Part shown: piece after piece, positions 46,926-56,807 of the stretch | Layout of the letters: every line of letters begins with the position of its first letter | Position numbering within the stretch: position 1 is the stretch's first letter | Source: Alectoria sarmentosa | Taxonomy: Eukaryota > Ascomycota > Lecanoromycetes > Lecanorales > Parmeliaceae | Assembly (NCBI GenBank): GCA_009733775.1 | Contig: WOGZ01000224.1 | Location: 1-56,807, forward strand | DNA length: 56,807 nucleotides | Direction: 5' to 3' | Translations under genes and position numbers: made by a program | The notes under the pieces: generated by a model | The model's input: only the letters and a program-made list of their open reading frames with translations | Databases searched by the model: none | What the model was told of the DNA's origin: nothing

Positions 46926-47065
46926 AATTAAAAGGCGCCTTGAAGCCTTTAACAATAATTTTATGTAATATAACGTCTTGGTCTTGGAGGGGTATAGTTG
47001 CAGAAGGCTTTATAGAAAATCTACATCTCTTGCTATCCACACCACACTGGTTCCCATCATAATTG
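46926..47065 (+). repeat. Right LTR-like repeat
   Basis: Direct-orientation partner of 39846-39982, about 80% similar by eye, with differences mainly C/T and G/A. It may start near 46860. Its end lies about 210 bp before the SGT1 start codon. Confidence 0.75.
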
Positions 47066-47275
47066 CTGGGGCCTGGGAACAAGTATTCGGATACGCCTTG
47101 GCGCTCGCTTAGCCAGCTGCGCTAATATGTCTTGGCACAGGGACCTTGCTTTTCCCACCAATTGACTCGTCGGTGCTCATAACTTCCGACATTGGAACCA
47201 ATAAATGAAACCATTTTGGATTTCATTCTTATCAAGTACGCAAACAGATGATCTAAAGGATTTAACCCAATCAAC

Positions 47276-48541
47276 ATGGATCAAGCTGGGCGTGGAGCCA
47301 CTGCCATCGACGGAGGTGATTTCAGACTTGCCGTTACCTGCTACACGGAAGCCATTGCTCAGAACCCCCAAGCAGTGAATTATTACATCCAACGCTCCAA
47401 GGCCTACACCCGTCTATCCCCTCCTGATCATCAAGCCGCCTTCAACGATGCGGAGCTTGCTGTCTCCCTGGCTACGAAGAGAGCCAAGAGGGAGCTCATC
47501 GCCGATAGCCAGCTACGAAGGGCTGTCACCCTGTTCCACTTGGAGCGCTACGGCGATGCAAAGCAATGCCTTCAGTGGGTCAAGAAGCTGAATGAGAAAG
47601 AAAAGACCCTGGTGATCTGGGAGATGAAGGCCGAGGCCAAATTGAAGGGGCTGGAGGATGGAGACGAGCGAGGGACGGTGACTGTTGAAGAGACGCCTGA
47701 AGTCGAGGTTCCAAAGGCTGTCGTTGCAAGTCCAGGTAAACAGTCCGAGAAGACAGCTGAAGCCTCAGCCTCCACGACCACCAATGGGACTAAAGAGGCT
47801 GTGAAGGAGCCTCCTGTGACCATGCAACCTGAGGGGGTCCAGACAGCTCCAAGCAAGATTCGTCACGAGTGGTTCCAGACAAATGACGCAGTGATCGTCA
47901 CCCTTTTCTGCAAAGGCATTCCTAAGGATAAAGCTACAGTCGAAATCAAGCAAGGCTCTTTGGACGTGTCGTTCCCGCTACCCACAGGCTCAGACTTCAA
48001 TCTATCATTGGATCCTCTCTTCGCCGACATCGATCCATTCGCATCTTCGTACAAGATCATGTCAACTAAAGCCGAATTCACGCTCATAAAATCTACACCA
48101 GGCCAGAAATGGGCAGACATCGAAGGAGCGCAGCCTGCCAGCGCTGAAGAGACTTCCGCTGATGGCGACGATACCGTCAAGCGTGCCGTTCTTTCCGATA
48201 AATCCACCAATCCCGGTCCAGTATATCCAACCTCGTCGAAATCTGGTCCCAAGGACTGGGACAAGCTGGCCAACGATCTGTCCAAGAAGCCAAAGACAGA
48301 TGCCAAGGAGGGTGAAGAGGGTGCTTCGGAAAAGGCTCCGTTCGAAGAGGAGGAAGGCGATCCTACCACCAACTTCTTCAAGATGCTCTACAAGGGTGCG
48401 GATCCTGATACACAAAAAGCAATGATGAAGAGCTATCAGGAGAGTAACGGCACCGCGCTGAGCACCAATTGGGCTGATGTCAGCAAAGGAAAGGTCGAGA
48501 CCACTCCTCCTGATGGCATGGAGGCCAAGAAGTGGGATTAG
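47276..48541 (+). CDS. sgt1: SGT1 co-chaperone (TPR-CS-SGS)
   Basis: Single exon, 421 residues, start in good context (CAACATGGAT). Three domains are visible. An N-terminal TPR-like region (about 1-120) begins GATAIDGGDFRLAVTCYTEA. A CS/Hsp20-like domain (about 195-285) contains HEWFQTNDAVIVTLFCKGI, LDVSFPLP, and STKAEFTLIKSTPGQKWADI. The C-terminal SGS domain has GPKDWDKLANDL, TNFFKMLYKGADPDTQKAM, SYQESNGTALSTNW and the end motif GMEAKKWD. SGT1 works with Hsp90 and Skp1 in kinetochore and SCF ubiquitin-ligase assembly, and in plants stabilises NLR receptors. A charged Glu/Thr-rich linker (about 125-190) separates TPR and CS. Its upstream region is unusually short, squeezed by the retroelement. 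Confidence 0.95.
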   Translation: MDQAGRGATAIDGGDFRLAVTCYTEAIAQNPQAVNYYIQRSKAYTRLSPPDHQAAFNDAELAVSLATKRAKRELIADSQLRRAVTLFHLERYGDAKQCLQWVKKLNEKEKTLVIWEMKAEAKLKGLEDGDERGTVTVEETPEVEVPKAVVASPGKQSEKTAEASASTTTNGTKEAVKEPPVTMQPEGVQTAPSKIRHEWFQTNDAVIVTLFCKGIPKDKATVEIKQGSLDVSFPLPTGSDFNLSLDPLFADIDPFASSYKIMSTKAEFTLIKSTPGQKWADIEGAQPASAEETSADGDDTVKRAVLSDKSTNPGPVYPTSSKSGPKDWDKLANDLSKKPKTDAKEGEEGASEKAPFEEEEGDPTTNFFKMLYKGADPDTQKAMMKSYQESNGTALSTNWADVSKGKVETTPPDGMEAKKWD

Positions 48542-49456
48542 TGATAGGGTACTCGTCAATTGCATTGTTTGGCGTGGCTACTGTTGCGTGCATAGCGAGG
48601 CGGAAACCTGCGAAATGATTAAACTATGGATGAAATGATGTTACTTGCATAGCGAGGCTAGGCGTTCTGCTCCAGAGTGGCCGAGGAATGTCTTTTAAGA
48701 GTACCCGTAGATACAACCTCAGGCATCAATCACGGCGTTAGGCCAACACCGATGGAAAATGATTCGACAGAAACTTGCAATCATACGTCATATCCTCAGC
48801 TTGTACGGAGTTGACATCCCCATCATGTATTGTGATTGATTAAAGTACCCCATGATGTTAAAGTATCAGTCCGAGGGTGGACCTGGAGCCGCCCACGGTT
48901 CCAGGCGGGCCGACCCCTTCCAACTCAAACTGACGGCGGCAGCTCCAAGCCGTCGATACTGGATGCGCTCGCTCCCCTGATCTGTACGCAAGCGAAAAAG
49001 TAAGCAGTGCGACTCTCTCGATGGAGAGAGTTGCATACTGCTACCGCTTTAGCTGCCGAGGAAGCTCATGCAAAGGAGGGTCAATGCTCTTATTGTATCA
49101 TCACGTTGCGTGGACGACACTGCCGTTACGCCGCTTCAGCCCAACTCGATGAACGACCTCGCGATCCCTTCTTGCTCCCGATCACGCCCCAAAGATTCAA
49201 TCGCCCATACAGCCTTGCGATCACCGTCTCTACCATTCCATCTACGATTAGTCCCTATAATCTCGAAGCCTTTTCGGCTCCCAGTGTCCCTCACTGCGTC
49301 CCCAAACTCAGCCCGGCGGCTTTGCTTGGCGCCTGTTCTACAAACCCAGTCGTGGAAGATTAAAGAGATCAAAGGAGGACGGACCCATAACCTTCGCCGA
49401 TCTTTGAGAACTGTGCTCGTCAAACCCTGTGCTGGTCCCAGTGCCTATATCACTCA
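48542..49456. other. Intergenic between sgt1 and the RNA polymerase gene
   Basis: It contains a GC-rich patch at 48880-48960. Frames at 49007-49430 are open on both strands but have no domain; an additional 5' exon of the polymerase cannot be excluded. Confidence 0.4.
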
Positions 49457-52400
49457 ATGCTCCCCCTACCACAGACACCCTCGAAGGCGGACGCTGGAAT
49501 CGAAAATATCAAGAAGTTGTTGTCTACCAAATGGGGAATACAATTGCCTGCCAGAGACTCGACCTGGAGTCCTTCCAAGCGGGATCTCAATCGAATGGAG
49601 GACAAGATCGTTGCGTTCATACAATTTCTCTATTTCAAGAAAACACCGCAGGAAGGAGCGCTGGACTACGCGTTGAATCAGTTTGAAAAGAATGCAGCTC
49701 AGATCATTTCCAAGTGGCAATTCAAGCCCTATGGAGAACCTGACGTGCTCCCATCTCTCGAAGCATCCAAGAGCGCTTTACATCAGGACTTTTTAAAGAA
49801 GCGTCCCGCGCTTTCCGAGAAAGCAATCACGGAATTGACGGAAAACCTTAAGCACTTCCTGGATCTTACCGTTGATCAAGTCAAAGCCGGCAAGAAATTT
49901 CCAAAATTCGTCAAAAATGAAGGTATCAAGTCTCATTTCTGCTTCCAGCTTCGATCGGCTGAGACTATTTCAGATACACCAAGGCCTACGAATGAAGTCT
50001 CGCCCACTAAGCCCAACCTATCTAAACGCCGGTCGAGCCTCGCGCTAGGGCTGCGATCCAAAAGTGGGCCGGGGCCAGCAAAGGGCGAAGTTCCACCAGC
50101 TCAGCACCCCTCATCATCTGACGACTATCCAGACTCTGAGATGGCATATGCGGTCCCTATCCAAGCTGCTACTGCAATGATGGCTGATGAACCTGCAAAA
50201 TTCGAACACAATTCCTCTTCAGAGGATACATTCGAGACTCCCCCAACTACACCACCTTGGCGCAAAAATCCGAGTTTTGGGCCTTCTACGGATAGAAAAC
50301 GATCACGCCCTGACTCTGTGCAAGCGCCGACTCCACGAAATGTCTCTCGAAAAATATCGAGTGGAAAATCTGCCCAGGAGGTTAGTGGCCTGATTTCATC
50401 AGGGCTAATTCAGTATAGCAAGAACTGACTTTGAAGTATCAGTCTATCTACCAGCACTACCCCAAAATTCCTAATCCAATGCCACCGCCGGACAGATCCT
50501 CCACGACGATCCCGATAAAGTCGCAGTATGAGTTTCCAGGACAATCTGCGCAAAACAATTCGACCAGGCTCTTCGGCTCCTTTGACAATACAACGTCCAT
50601 TTCGTCCTCCATGACAAGCGCCACCACATCGGCTTGGACGTCACCCAGTACCTCTTTTTCCGCCATATCGTCTTGGACGTCACCAGACTCGTCTTTCTCT
50701 GCCATATCTCAGGCGACTTCATTTGACGCTTCCGTAGATGGTACGGAAACGACCGTGCGTAGGTCTTGGGACCATTCCTTACACGCACCTCTGTTGAGTC
50801 GCTCATTGTTGGGATCGGAGAGCGATGATGCGAACGGGTATGGAGTTGAGGGAAACAAGCTCTCGACGGACAATACAAGAGCCTTGTCTGATCCAATGGA
50901 TCTTGATTCGGAATCTACTGTGAAAGATCAAGAGGCGTTCAAAACTGAAACACTGTATCTGCAACGCCAGGTTGAGGCCGAGGCCAAGACCAACGCGACA
51001 GTCGTTGGCGAGCTTTTGGCATCGCGTCTGCACACGCAATCCCCGTTCGGTAAACTCTCTCTACTTCTGATGGTTTGCTCATCCCTGCTTATAATAGCGA
51101 AAACTAGTTCAAGTCCCTGAAAATTATTCATCAGTGCCATTTCGACAACTCTATGAGATCATCAGAGTTGCCAGTACTTGCAAATTAGATATTTGCAATT
51201 TTTTTGATCTGTTCAAATCCACCTTCGACTCTTACGACAGGCTCTGGTCCTCTCTTTGTTCCATAGCCAAGACACACGGGGCTCAGATCCCGGAAAAATC
51301 AAGCCTCGTCGCCTGGGACCGAGCGGGCTCGAAATTTGAAGGGGTATCGTTGACCGGGAAGCTCAAACTGTTGGACCAGCAAAAGGGGCCTTGTTTTGAA
51401 TTCCAATTGAATCCCTTGAAACTGGAACCCTCTTATCGCCTGTCTCGTCAATTCGGCAGCGATCGGTTTTGTGTCCTGGGTATACCAGGGCTTGGTCCTG
51501 AGGGTCTACCATCGTACTTAAAACAGTATCACGCTCCTGCTCGCGAGGCAATCATCAAGTGGCTTGTGGACACGGACCATAAGTTCCTGGGACGCACGTG
51601 GCGCGCATTCTATACGAAACCCGATGCCTCCAAGAAGAAAGGGATACGGAACAGTATGAAAGACAGCCGGTATCGGATATATTTTTTTGCTGAAGATGGC
51701 GTCGGATTTAAAGACGGAGAACTACGCGGTGAAGTCGACCCACGTGTTCTTGATCGACCCCGAACAACGGTCAAAGACATGATGGAATGGTTTATGCCAT
51801 TCAAATCCAACCTCAATCAGCCATCACTCAAATTTTTTGCACGTCTAGCATTAGGTGTAAGCAGTACTGTTGCAACTGTGGAATTTTCTCCAACAGAAAT
51901 ATTCAGAGTAGACGATGCACGAGCAGATACACCAGGGCAGTGGCGCCTCAGCTACAAGCGGTCAGATGAGAAGAAAAGGCAGACGAATCCATCAAAGTCC
52001 AGAGCATTTGTCATGAATGATGGCTGTGCTCGGATTTCCAGAAGAGCCGCAAGGGGAGTAGCGGATTGCCTCGGTTTGGACAATGTCCCCTGTGTTTTCC
52101 AAGGCAGGATAGGAGGCGCGAAAGGAATATGGATGATCGATGCTCAGAACGAGACTCCTTCTGAACTGGGCCGGAATTATTGGATTGAAATCACAGACTC
52201 GCAATTGAAATTTGAAGGGCATGCTCGAGACGAATTCCACCCTGACCCCGCACGGGTAACATTCGAGGTCAATGCTTGGGCCAAAAGACTTTCATCGGGC
52301 TCCCTGAATTTTCAGCTCCTTCCAATTCTCGTGGACAGAGGCGTATCATCTGATACCTTTGAGCGTCTGCTTGATCAAGATCTTACGGCTCGTGTCGGTG

Positions 52401-54097
52401 AACTCGAAGTAGCTATGAACTCTGGGTTAGCTCTTCGCAAATGGAATCAAGAGATCAATCCCGTCACAGAAGAAAGGGCAAGATATGGCGGGATCGAGAT
52501 GCAAGGAGGTTTGCCTCTATCAAGGGCAGAGACAATCAACTGGTTTACTGAGCATGGTTTCCAGCCCAAAAGCTGTCGTTATCTGAAAGATCAACTTTAT
52601 CAAGCCATCAAAGCCTACTGTCTTCGATTGGAGAGTAAGATGAATATCGGACTTGGACAGTCCACATATGCCTACATGATCGCAGATCCATTGGCCATAC
52701 TTGAGGAGGACGAGATTCACCTTGGATTCTCTAATGTCTTTCACGACCCCAAGTCAGGCTTCGATCAATCAATGTTACACAACGTGGACGTTCTTGTTGC
52801 TCGCTTGCCCGCTCACCTCCCCTCAGATGTTCAGAAGGTTCGCGCTGTTTTTAAGCCGGAGTTAATGATGTACAGGGATGTCGTTGCCTTCCCTTCAAAA
52901 GGCTCGGTTTCTTTGGCGAGTAAGTTATCAGGTGGTGACTACGACGGCGACCAGGCATGGGTCTGCTGGGATCCGGACATTGTGCAGCCGTTCAGAAATG
53001 CCGATGTCCCTCCAATTCCAAAGCTTGAATCTTACGGCATTGAAAAGGATAGTACTACGGTCGCAGACGTTTTAGCTCATCCCAACTACACGAATATGTT
53101 TTTACGCCATGCTTTCAATTTCAACCTTCAAGCGAACATGCTCGGCATATGCACGCTGTATCACGAATCTTATTGCTATCATGAGAAAGCCATTAACAGC
53201 CCGCAGGCCGTCTCGATAGCTATACTATTGGGAAATCTAGTAGACAGCGCAAAAGGCGGGTTCCAATTCGACGACGCGAAATGGAGGGCGTACCTTAAGG
53301 CAAATAATTTGCACCGTGGGCTTTCGAAACCAGCGTACAAAGACAGACTGAGAGCGAAGCCGACAGACAATCTCATCGATCACTTGGTCTTCGTGGTAGC
53401 CAAGAGGGCAAGGCAGAAGGCATTGCAAGAATTCGACAAGCACTTCAACGACGTCAGCCCCAGAGACGATGACCTTTTCCGCATCCGGAATGAAGAAGTC
53501 GAAGCGGCCAAAAGCAACAGCTCCTTGACAGAAGTCTTGCAGAACCTCAAACGCGATCTCGAAGCCATCCACACCTTCTGGCGCATCAACGCCCGACCGG
53601 AAGACGCCGACGAAGACCTCCGCCCTCCTCCCAGGAGGAAATCCGACGCCCCGAGCTTCCGAACCATAGTCGAGCGCTGCCGCGCCGACTTTGTCAACCT
53701 CAAACCCACCACCACCACCCTCAACGGATCTCCTCCGCCAGCCTCTGAGATGTCGGATCGCATCGCCGGCTGGCAGCGCGACCACGCGTGCGGCCGCTCC
53801 TCGCATTGGGATCTGCTCAAGGCGTCCGTGGCCTTCTACCATTACTACCAGACGAGCTTCATCTGGCACACGGCGGGCATCGAATTGGGTGAGATCAAGG
53901 CGACGGCGGGAGGGCGGGGCGTTGCATATCGGGTCGTTGTGGAAGAGTTGTTTGGAGCGTTTAAGGTGGATCGCAAGATCGTGGATGGGGCGCGGAGGAG
54001 GAGGGAGGGGGCGGTGAGGGAGGAGGGTGGGGGGAGGGTGGATGGGGGGGACGAGGACGAGTTTGGCGTCTGGGATTGGGGGGTGGATGATTGCTGA
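49457..54097 (+). CDS. RNA-dependent RNA polymerase, QDE-1 type
   Basis: Three exons (49457-50380, 50437-51049, 51108-54097) give 1508 residues with matching phases. The N-terminal third is poorly conserved and Ser/Pro rich. The catalytic part starts about residue 515 (VPFRQLYEIIRVAS) and carries RRAARGVADCLGL, FQGRIGGAKGIWMID and the double-psi barrel loop LSGGDYDGDQAWVCWD (about 1120-1130), whose three Asp residues (DYDGD) coordinate the catalytic metal. Such enzymes make double-stranded RNA for quelling, DNA-damage small RNAs or meiotic silencing, using single-stranded RNA (and, for QDE-1, DNA). Length is close to that of QDE-1 of Neurospora (about 1400). The extreme C-terminus is Gly/Arg/Asp low-complexity. 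The first exon could begin further upstream. Confidence 0.93.
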
Positions 54098-54198
54098 TGT
54101 TGGGGATGCACGGGATGTTTGGTAATGGGCGATGTGAAAAAGGAAAGCAAATCCCAGATGAGGCGGGTTTGGATTGGAGCGCTAGTGAATGCACCCGC

Positions 54199-54237
<39 letters not shown>

Positions 54238-54904
54238 AAGTCCCGGTGGAAAACCCTTGGAAACGACTATTTGAGACGCTGGGAGTCTGAGGATCGATAC
54301 CCCAGGGCTTTTGGAGTTCGCGACGGCGTACGCCGAAGATGATCTTCCCGTGGCTCTGTTCTCTTCTAAGTTTAGAGGAGATGCATGCGATTTCTTTGTC
54401 GGAATTATGGTTTGGGTCTGAGTATTTCTTCGATCATGCGTCGACAATGCCAGTCGAAATTTTTGTACATTAGTTGAAATTTTATTTTTGTGAAATCTTC
54501 TTGAAGGGATGAATGGATATGCGAGGGTCTAATTTTTTCAAAATCCAGCGTGCTCGTTGAAACGCGTTGGAACCTCTACGCGAATATTTCTCACTTCAAG
54601 GCTTATTTCTGAATGGGTCGTCGATGCAGATTTAACGGACAACCCCTTTTTTTGGAAGAGCTTACACGCTAAGGGCTAAGCCCGTCTACTAGATCTAAAG
54701 CAGCACCCTGAATGTGGAACCGAGGCTTTGATGGCTCGGAATTAACAAACGCTTACTACCGGCAACTCAAACGCCCAGTCACAGCCACTACAAATCTCTC
54801 ACCCCACACTCTCCCTTCTCCGCTTCTTCGTTTTTGCCCTCCTAGACCATCCGCATTCCCTCCTTTGTCGAACCACACTCCTCTCAAGTTCAGTTACTCT
54901 CAAG
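54098..54904. other. Intergenic
   Basis: Between the polymerase stop and the nitronate monooxygenase start. It holds a CAA microsatellite (54198-54236); the remainder shows no gene. C/T-rich leader sequence precedes the ATG at 54905. Confidence 0.5.
54198..54236. repeat. (CAA)13 microsatellite
   Basis: Thirteen perfect CAA units, about 100 bp after the polymerase stop codon and probably in its 3' untranslated region. Confidence 0.95.
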
Positions 54905-56155
54905 ATGCCCTTCAGTACAGCCCTCACACGACAGCTTGGGATCAAGAGTACGCAGCCCTCAACATGGTGTTGCTTCGGAAGTATACTAAAGAAATACAGT
55001 CCCAGTCGTGCAAGGAGGCATGCAATGGGTCGGCTATGCTGAGCTGGCCTCCGCTGTATCGAACGCTGGGGCTTTGGGAATTGTACGTCCCCTCCCCCTT
55101 CCCCCCATCCTCTTTCCCTTTTACTCGCCTACTCTCACCACAATCCTCGGTCCAAGAAAGACCTTTGCTGACCGCTCTTCTCCACACTGCAGCTCACAGC
55201 CCTAACGCAACCCTCCCCCTCCGCCCTCCGAAAAGAGATCCAGCGCTGCAGGACCATGACCCAGAACCCCTTCGGCGTGAACCTGACCCTCCTCCCCGCC
55301 CTCGTCCCGCCAGACTACCACGGCTACGCGCAAGCCATCATAGACGAGGGAGTCAAGATCGTCGAAACGGCCGGCAACTCCCCCGGGCCAGTCATCAAGC
55401 AACTGAAAGCAGCCGGCTGCACCGTTTTGCACAAATGCACCACGATCCGGCATGCCCAGAGCGCTATAAACCTCGGTGTGGATTTCTTGTCGATCGACGG
55501 CTTCGAGTGCGCTGGGCATGTGGGGGAGAGCGATATCACAAATTTCATATTGTTGTCCAGGGCGAGGCAGAGCTTGAAAGTCCCCTTCATAGCCAGCGGC
55601 GGTTTCGCGGACGGCCAAGGTCTCGCCGCCGCCCTGGCTCTAGGTGCAGAGGGGATCAACATGGGCACGAGGTTTATGTGCACGATCGAAGCGCCCATCC
55701 ACCACAATGTCAAAGTCGCCATCGTGGAGGCGCAAGAGACGGATACGGAATTAGTGCTCAGGAGATGGAGGAACACGAGCCGGTTGTTCGGCAACAAAGT
55801 CGCCAAGGAAGCAGTCAAAGTCGAGCGGGAGAGCGCGAGCGGGAAATTTGAGGACGTGGCGCCCTTTGTGAGCGGCAAGAGGGGCAGGGAGGTCTTTGTG
55901 AATGGGGATGTGGATTACGGCGTTTGGACCGCGGGGCAGGTCATCGGGTTGATCCACGACGTGCCATCTTGCCAGGACTTGGTGCAGAGGATCGAAAAGG
56001 AGGCGGAGGAGACGTTGGAGAGAGCCAACTCGCTCATCGTCGGTCGGGGGTCGAGATCGCAAGGACAGCAGCTGCAACCACCGCCCGGGGAGGTGGGCGG
56101 AAATATGAACAACCCTGGCGCCGAAGTGTGGGGGATTGGAAAACAAAAGCTCTGA
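54905..56155 (+). CDS. Nitronate monooxygenase (2-nitropropane dioxygenase family)
   Basis: Exons 54905-54947, 55000-55082 and 55193-56155 give 362 residues in frame. It is an FMN-dependent TIM-barrel enzyme that oxidises alkyl nitronates such as propionate 3-nitronate. Visible motifs are VPVVQGGMQWVGYAELASAV (FMN binding) near the start, NPFGVNLTLLP, HKCTTIRHAQSAINLGVD, the catalytic-His segment FECAGHVGE, and the FMN-phosphate loop IASGGFADGQGLAAALALGA with GINMGTRF. The start ATG follows a C/T-rich leader in good context (CAAGATGCCC). The C-terminal 30 residues are Gly/Gln rich and lack homology cues. Length is normal for fungal class I/II members. Confidence 0.93.
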
Positions 56156-56630
56156 TGTTTTGAGGAATTATCTCATCTTTCCTGCATTCGAGCTTCTCGT
56201 TTCTGATGCGTATCATTAGCGTACAAAAATTTCGCTTGGCATTGTCGACGCATGATCGAAGAAATACTCAAACCCAACCATAAATAGCCTCCTATTCTAG
56301 AACAGAACGACGGGGAGATCACCTTGGGCGTGTGCCGTCGCGAACTTCAAAAAGCCCTGGCCCTGCTATCCCATAAAAAAACCTTTCACAAAAAAGAAAT
56401 TTCAACTAACCGTTCCATTTACTTATTTCAGTCCTCCGATCTCTCCCCATCTTCCTTGACGAAAAAAAAAAAAAAAAAAGAGTAGACATCACAATATCTC
56501 GACGCAGCGTCGTGATTCTTCGCGCGATTCACATACATATCAAGTCGTCTGTCTGTCTACATTGTGAGAAAACGACATCTCGCCCTTGCCTCCCTCCCTC
56601 CAAATCCAAATAAGTATTCATTCCACAACA

Positions 56631-56694
56631 CAACCAACCTTAAGCACCAACCAACCTCCAGCACCAACCAACCTCAAGCACCAACCAACCAACC
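56631..56694. repeat. CAACCAACCT/AAGCAC tandem repeat
   Basis: About four copies of a roughly 16-bp unit GCACCAACCAACCTCA with single-base variants. Confidence 0.8.
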
Positions 56695-56753
56695 CATGGG
56701 GCTGGGCTGGCCGCCAACCTTCACCCCTCACTTCACTCCCTGCAATCCTTCCC

Positions 56754-56807
56754 TTCCTCTTCCTCTTCCTCTTCCTCTTCCTCTTCCTCTTCCTCTTCCT
56801 CTTCCTC
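56754..56807. repeat. (TTCCTC)9 microsatellite at window end
   Basis: Nine perfect hexamer units that run to the last base of the window, so the true length is unknown. Confidence 0.95.

Larger units (their letters stand above)
39785..47065 (+). mobile_element. RIP-degraded Ty3/gypsy LTR retrotransposon
   Basis: About 7.3 kb, strongly AT rich, bounded by related repeats at 39846-39982 and 46926-47065. In order on the plus strand I see a Gag-type zinc knuckle, CIKCDYLSHIFKNYI (near 41437-41480, last Cys changed to Tyr); a reverse-transcriptase active-site remnant HYVNDLIIIFE (near 44390); RNase H remnants DVSDFAGGLAIT (about 44675) and KFAKKYDYLCKHLYH with INHKPF (44850-44940); an integrase zinc-binding remnant (DVERYIEK, about 45580); and an integrase core, SHHFDKELRDFL and INMIKVINRILKRVIRK (45880-46010). 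The order RT-RNaseH-IN identifies Ty3/gypsy. Stops interrupt every domain, typically TGA for Trp and TAA for Gln, as RIP produces. The element is dead. LTR starts and target duplications could not be fixed. Confidence 0.85.
56156..56807. other. Right-end intergenic with simple repeats
   Basis: Contains a poly-A tract at about 56461-56479, an ACCAACCAACCT-type tandem repeat (about 56631-56694), and ends inside a TTCCTC microsatellite. A C/T-rich pattern like this often precedes fungal genes, so a start codon may lie just outside the window. Confidence 0.5.

Noticed and set aside
38740..47000. AT-rich block as a mitochondrial insertion or centromeric DNA
   Set aside because: Ordered retroelement remnants (zinc knuckle, RT, RNase H, integrase) and flanking LTR-like repeats explain it better; no mitochondrial gene pattern is visible.
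1..56807. CRISPR arrays, bacterial operons or riboswitches
   Set aside because: No regularly spaced identical repeats; introns and gene content show a eukaryotic chromosome.

Overview
The window is nuclear DNA from a filamentous ascomycete (Pezizomycotina). The evidence is short GT-AG introns of about 47-75 nt, genes typical of these fungi (ERG28, a QDE-1-type RNA-dependent RNA polymerase, a rhodopsin-domain membrane protein, a SesB-NACHT-ankyrin receptor), and an AT-rich, stop-riddled Ty3 retrotransposon whose TGG-to-TGA and CAA-to-TAA changes look like repeat-induced point mutation (RIP). A leotiomycete is plausible but cannot be proven here. Exon models were built by hand by joining GT-AG introns so that frame and family motifs stay continuous. 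Most multi-exon models close to an exact multiple of three.

Layout. 1-4.6 kb is gene-poor, with one small membrane-protein gene. 4.6-6.3 kb holds an ACC-synthase-like PLP enzyme in seven exons. 7.7-12.8 kb (minus) is an NLR-type gene, SesB-like hydrolase + NACHT + ankyrin repeats. It is broken twice: a 0.92-kb terminal-inverted-repeat transposon sits inside its first coding exon, and there is a frameshift in the hydrolase domain. 15.1-15.9 kb carries an Nmad2-like protein and 17.1-18.7 kb an unrecognised 513-residue protein with a SAP-like segment. 20.0-23.2 kb (minus) has a hypothetical membrane protein, a decayed aspartic-protease-like gene and ERG28.

24.0-38.4 kb is rich in transport and metabolism genes: a 14-TM DHA2-type MFS exporter, a cytochrome P450 with an apparent 6-nt micro-exon, a rhodopsin-domain protein, a sulfotransferase-family protein, an orphan FAD-oxidase fragment and a 1624-residue ABCA-type transporter. 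No backbone synthase (PKS, NRPS, terpene cyclase) is present, so a biosynthetic cluster is only a possibility.

39.8-47.1 kb is the decayed Ty3/gypsy element, ending about 200 bp before the start codon of SGT1. SGT1 (47.3-48.5 kb) is followed by the RNA-dependent RNA polymerase (49.5-54.1 kb) and a nitronate monooxygenase (54.9-56.2 kb).

A possible common theme is genome and cell defence: the silencing polymerase, a RIP-mutated retroelement, an NLR killed by a transposon, and SGT1, which is known in plants as an NLR co-chaperone. These are neighbours on a chromosome; nothing in the sequence shows that they form one system.
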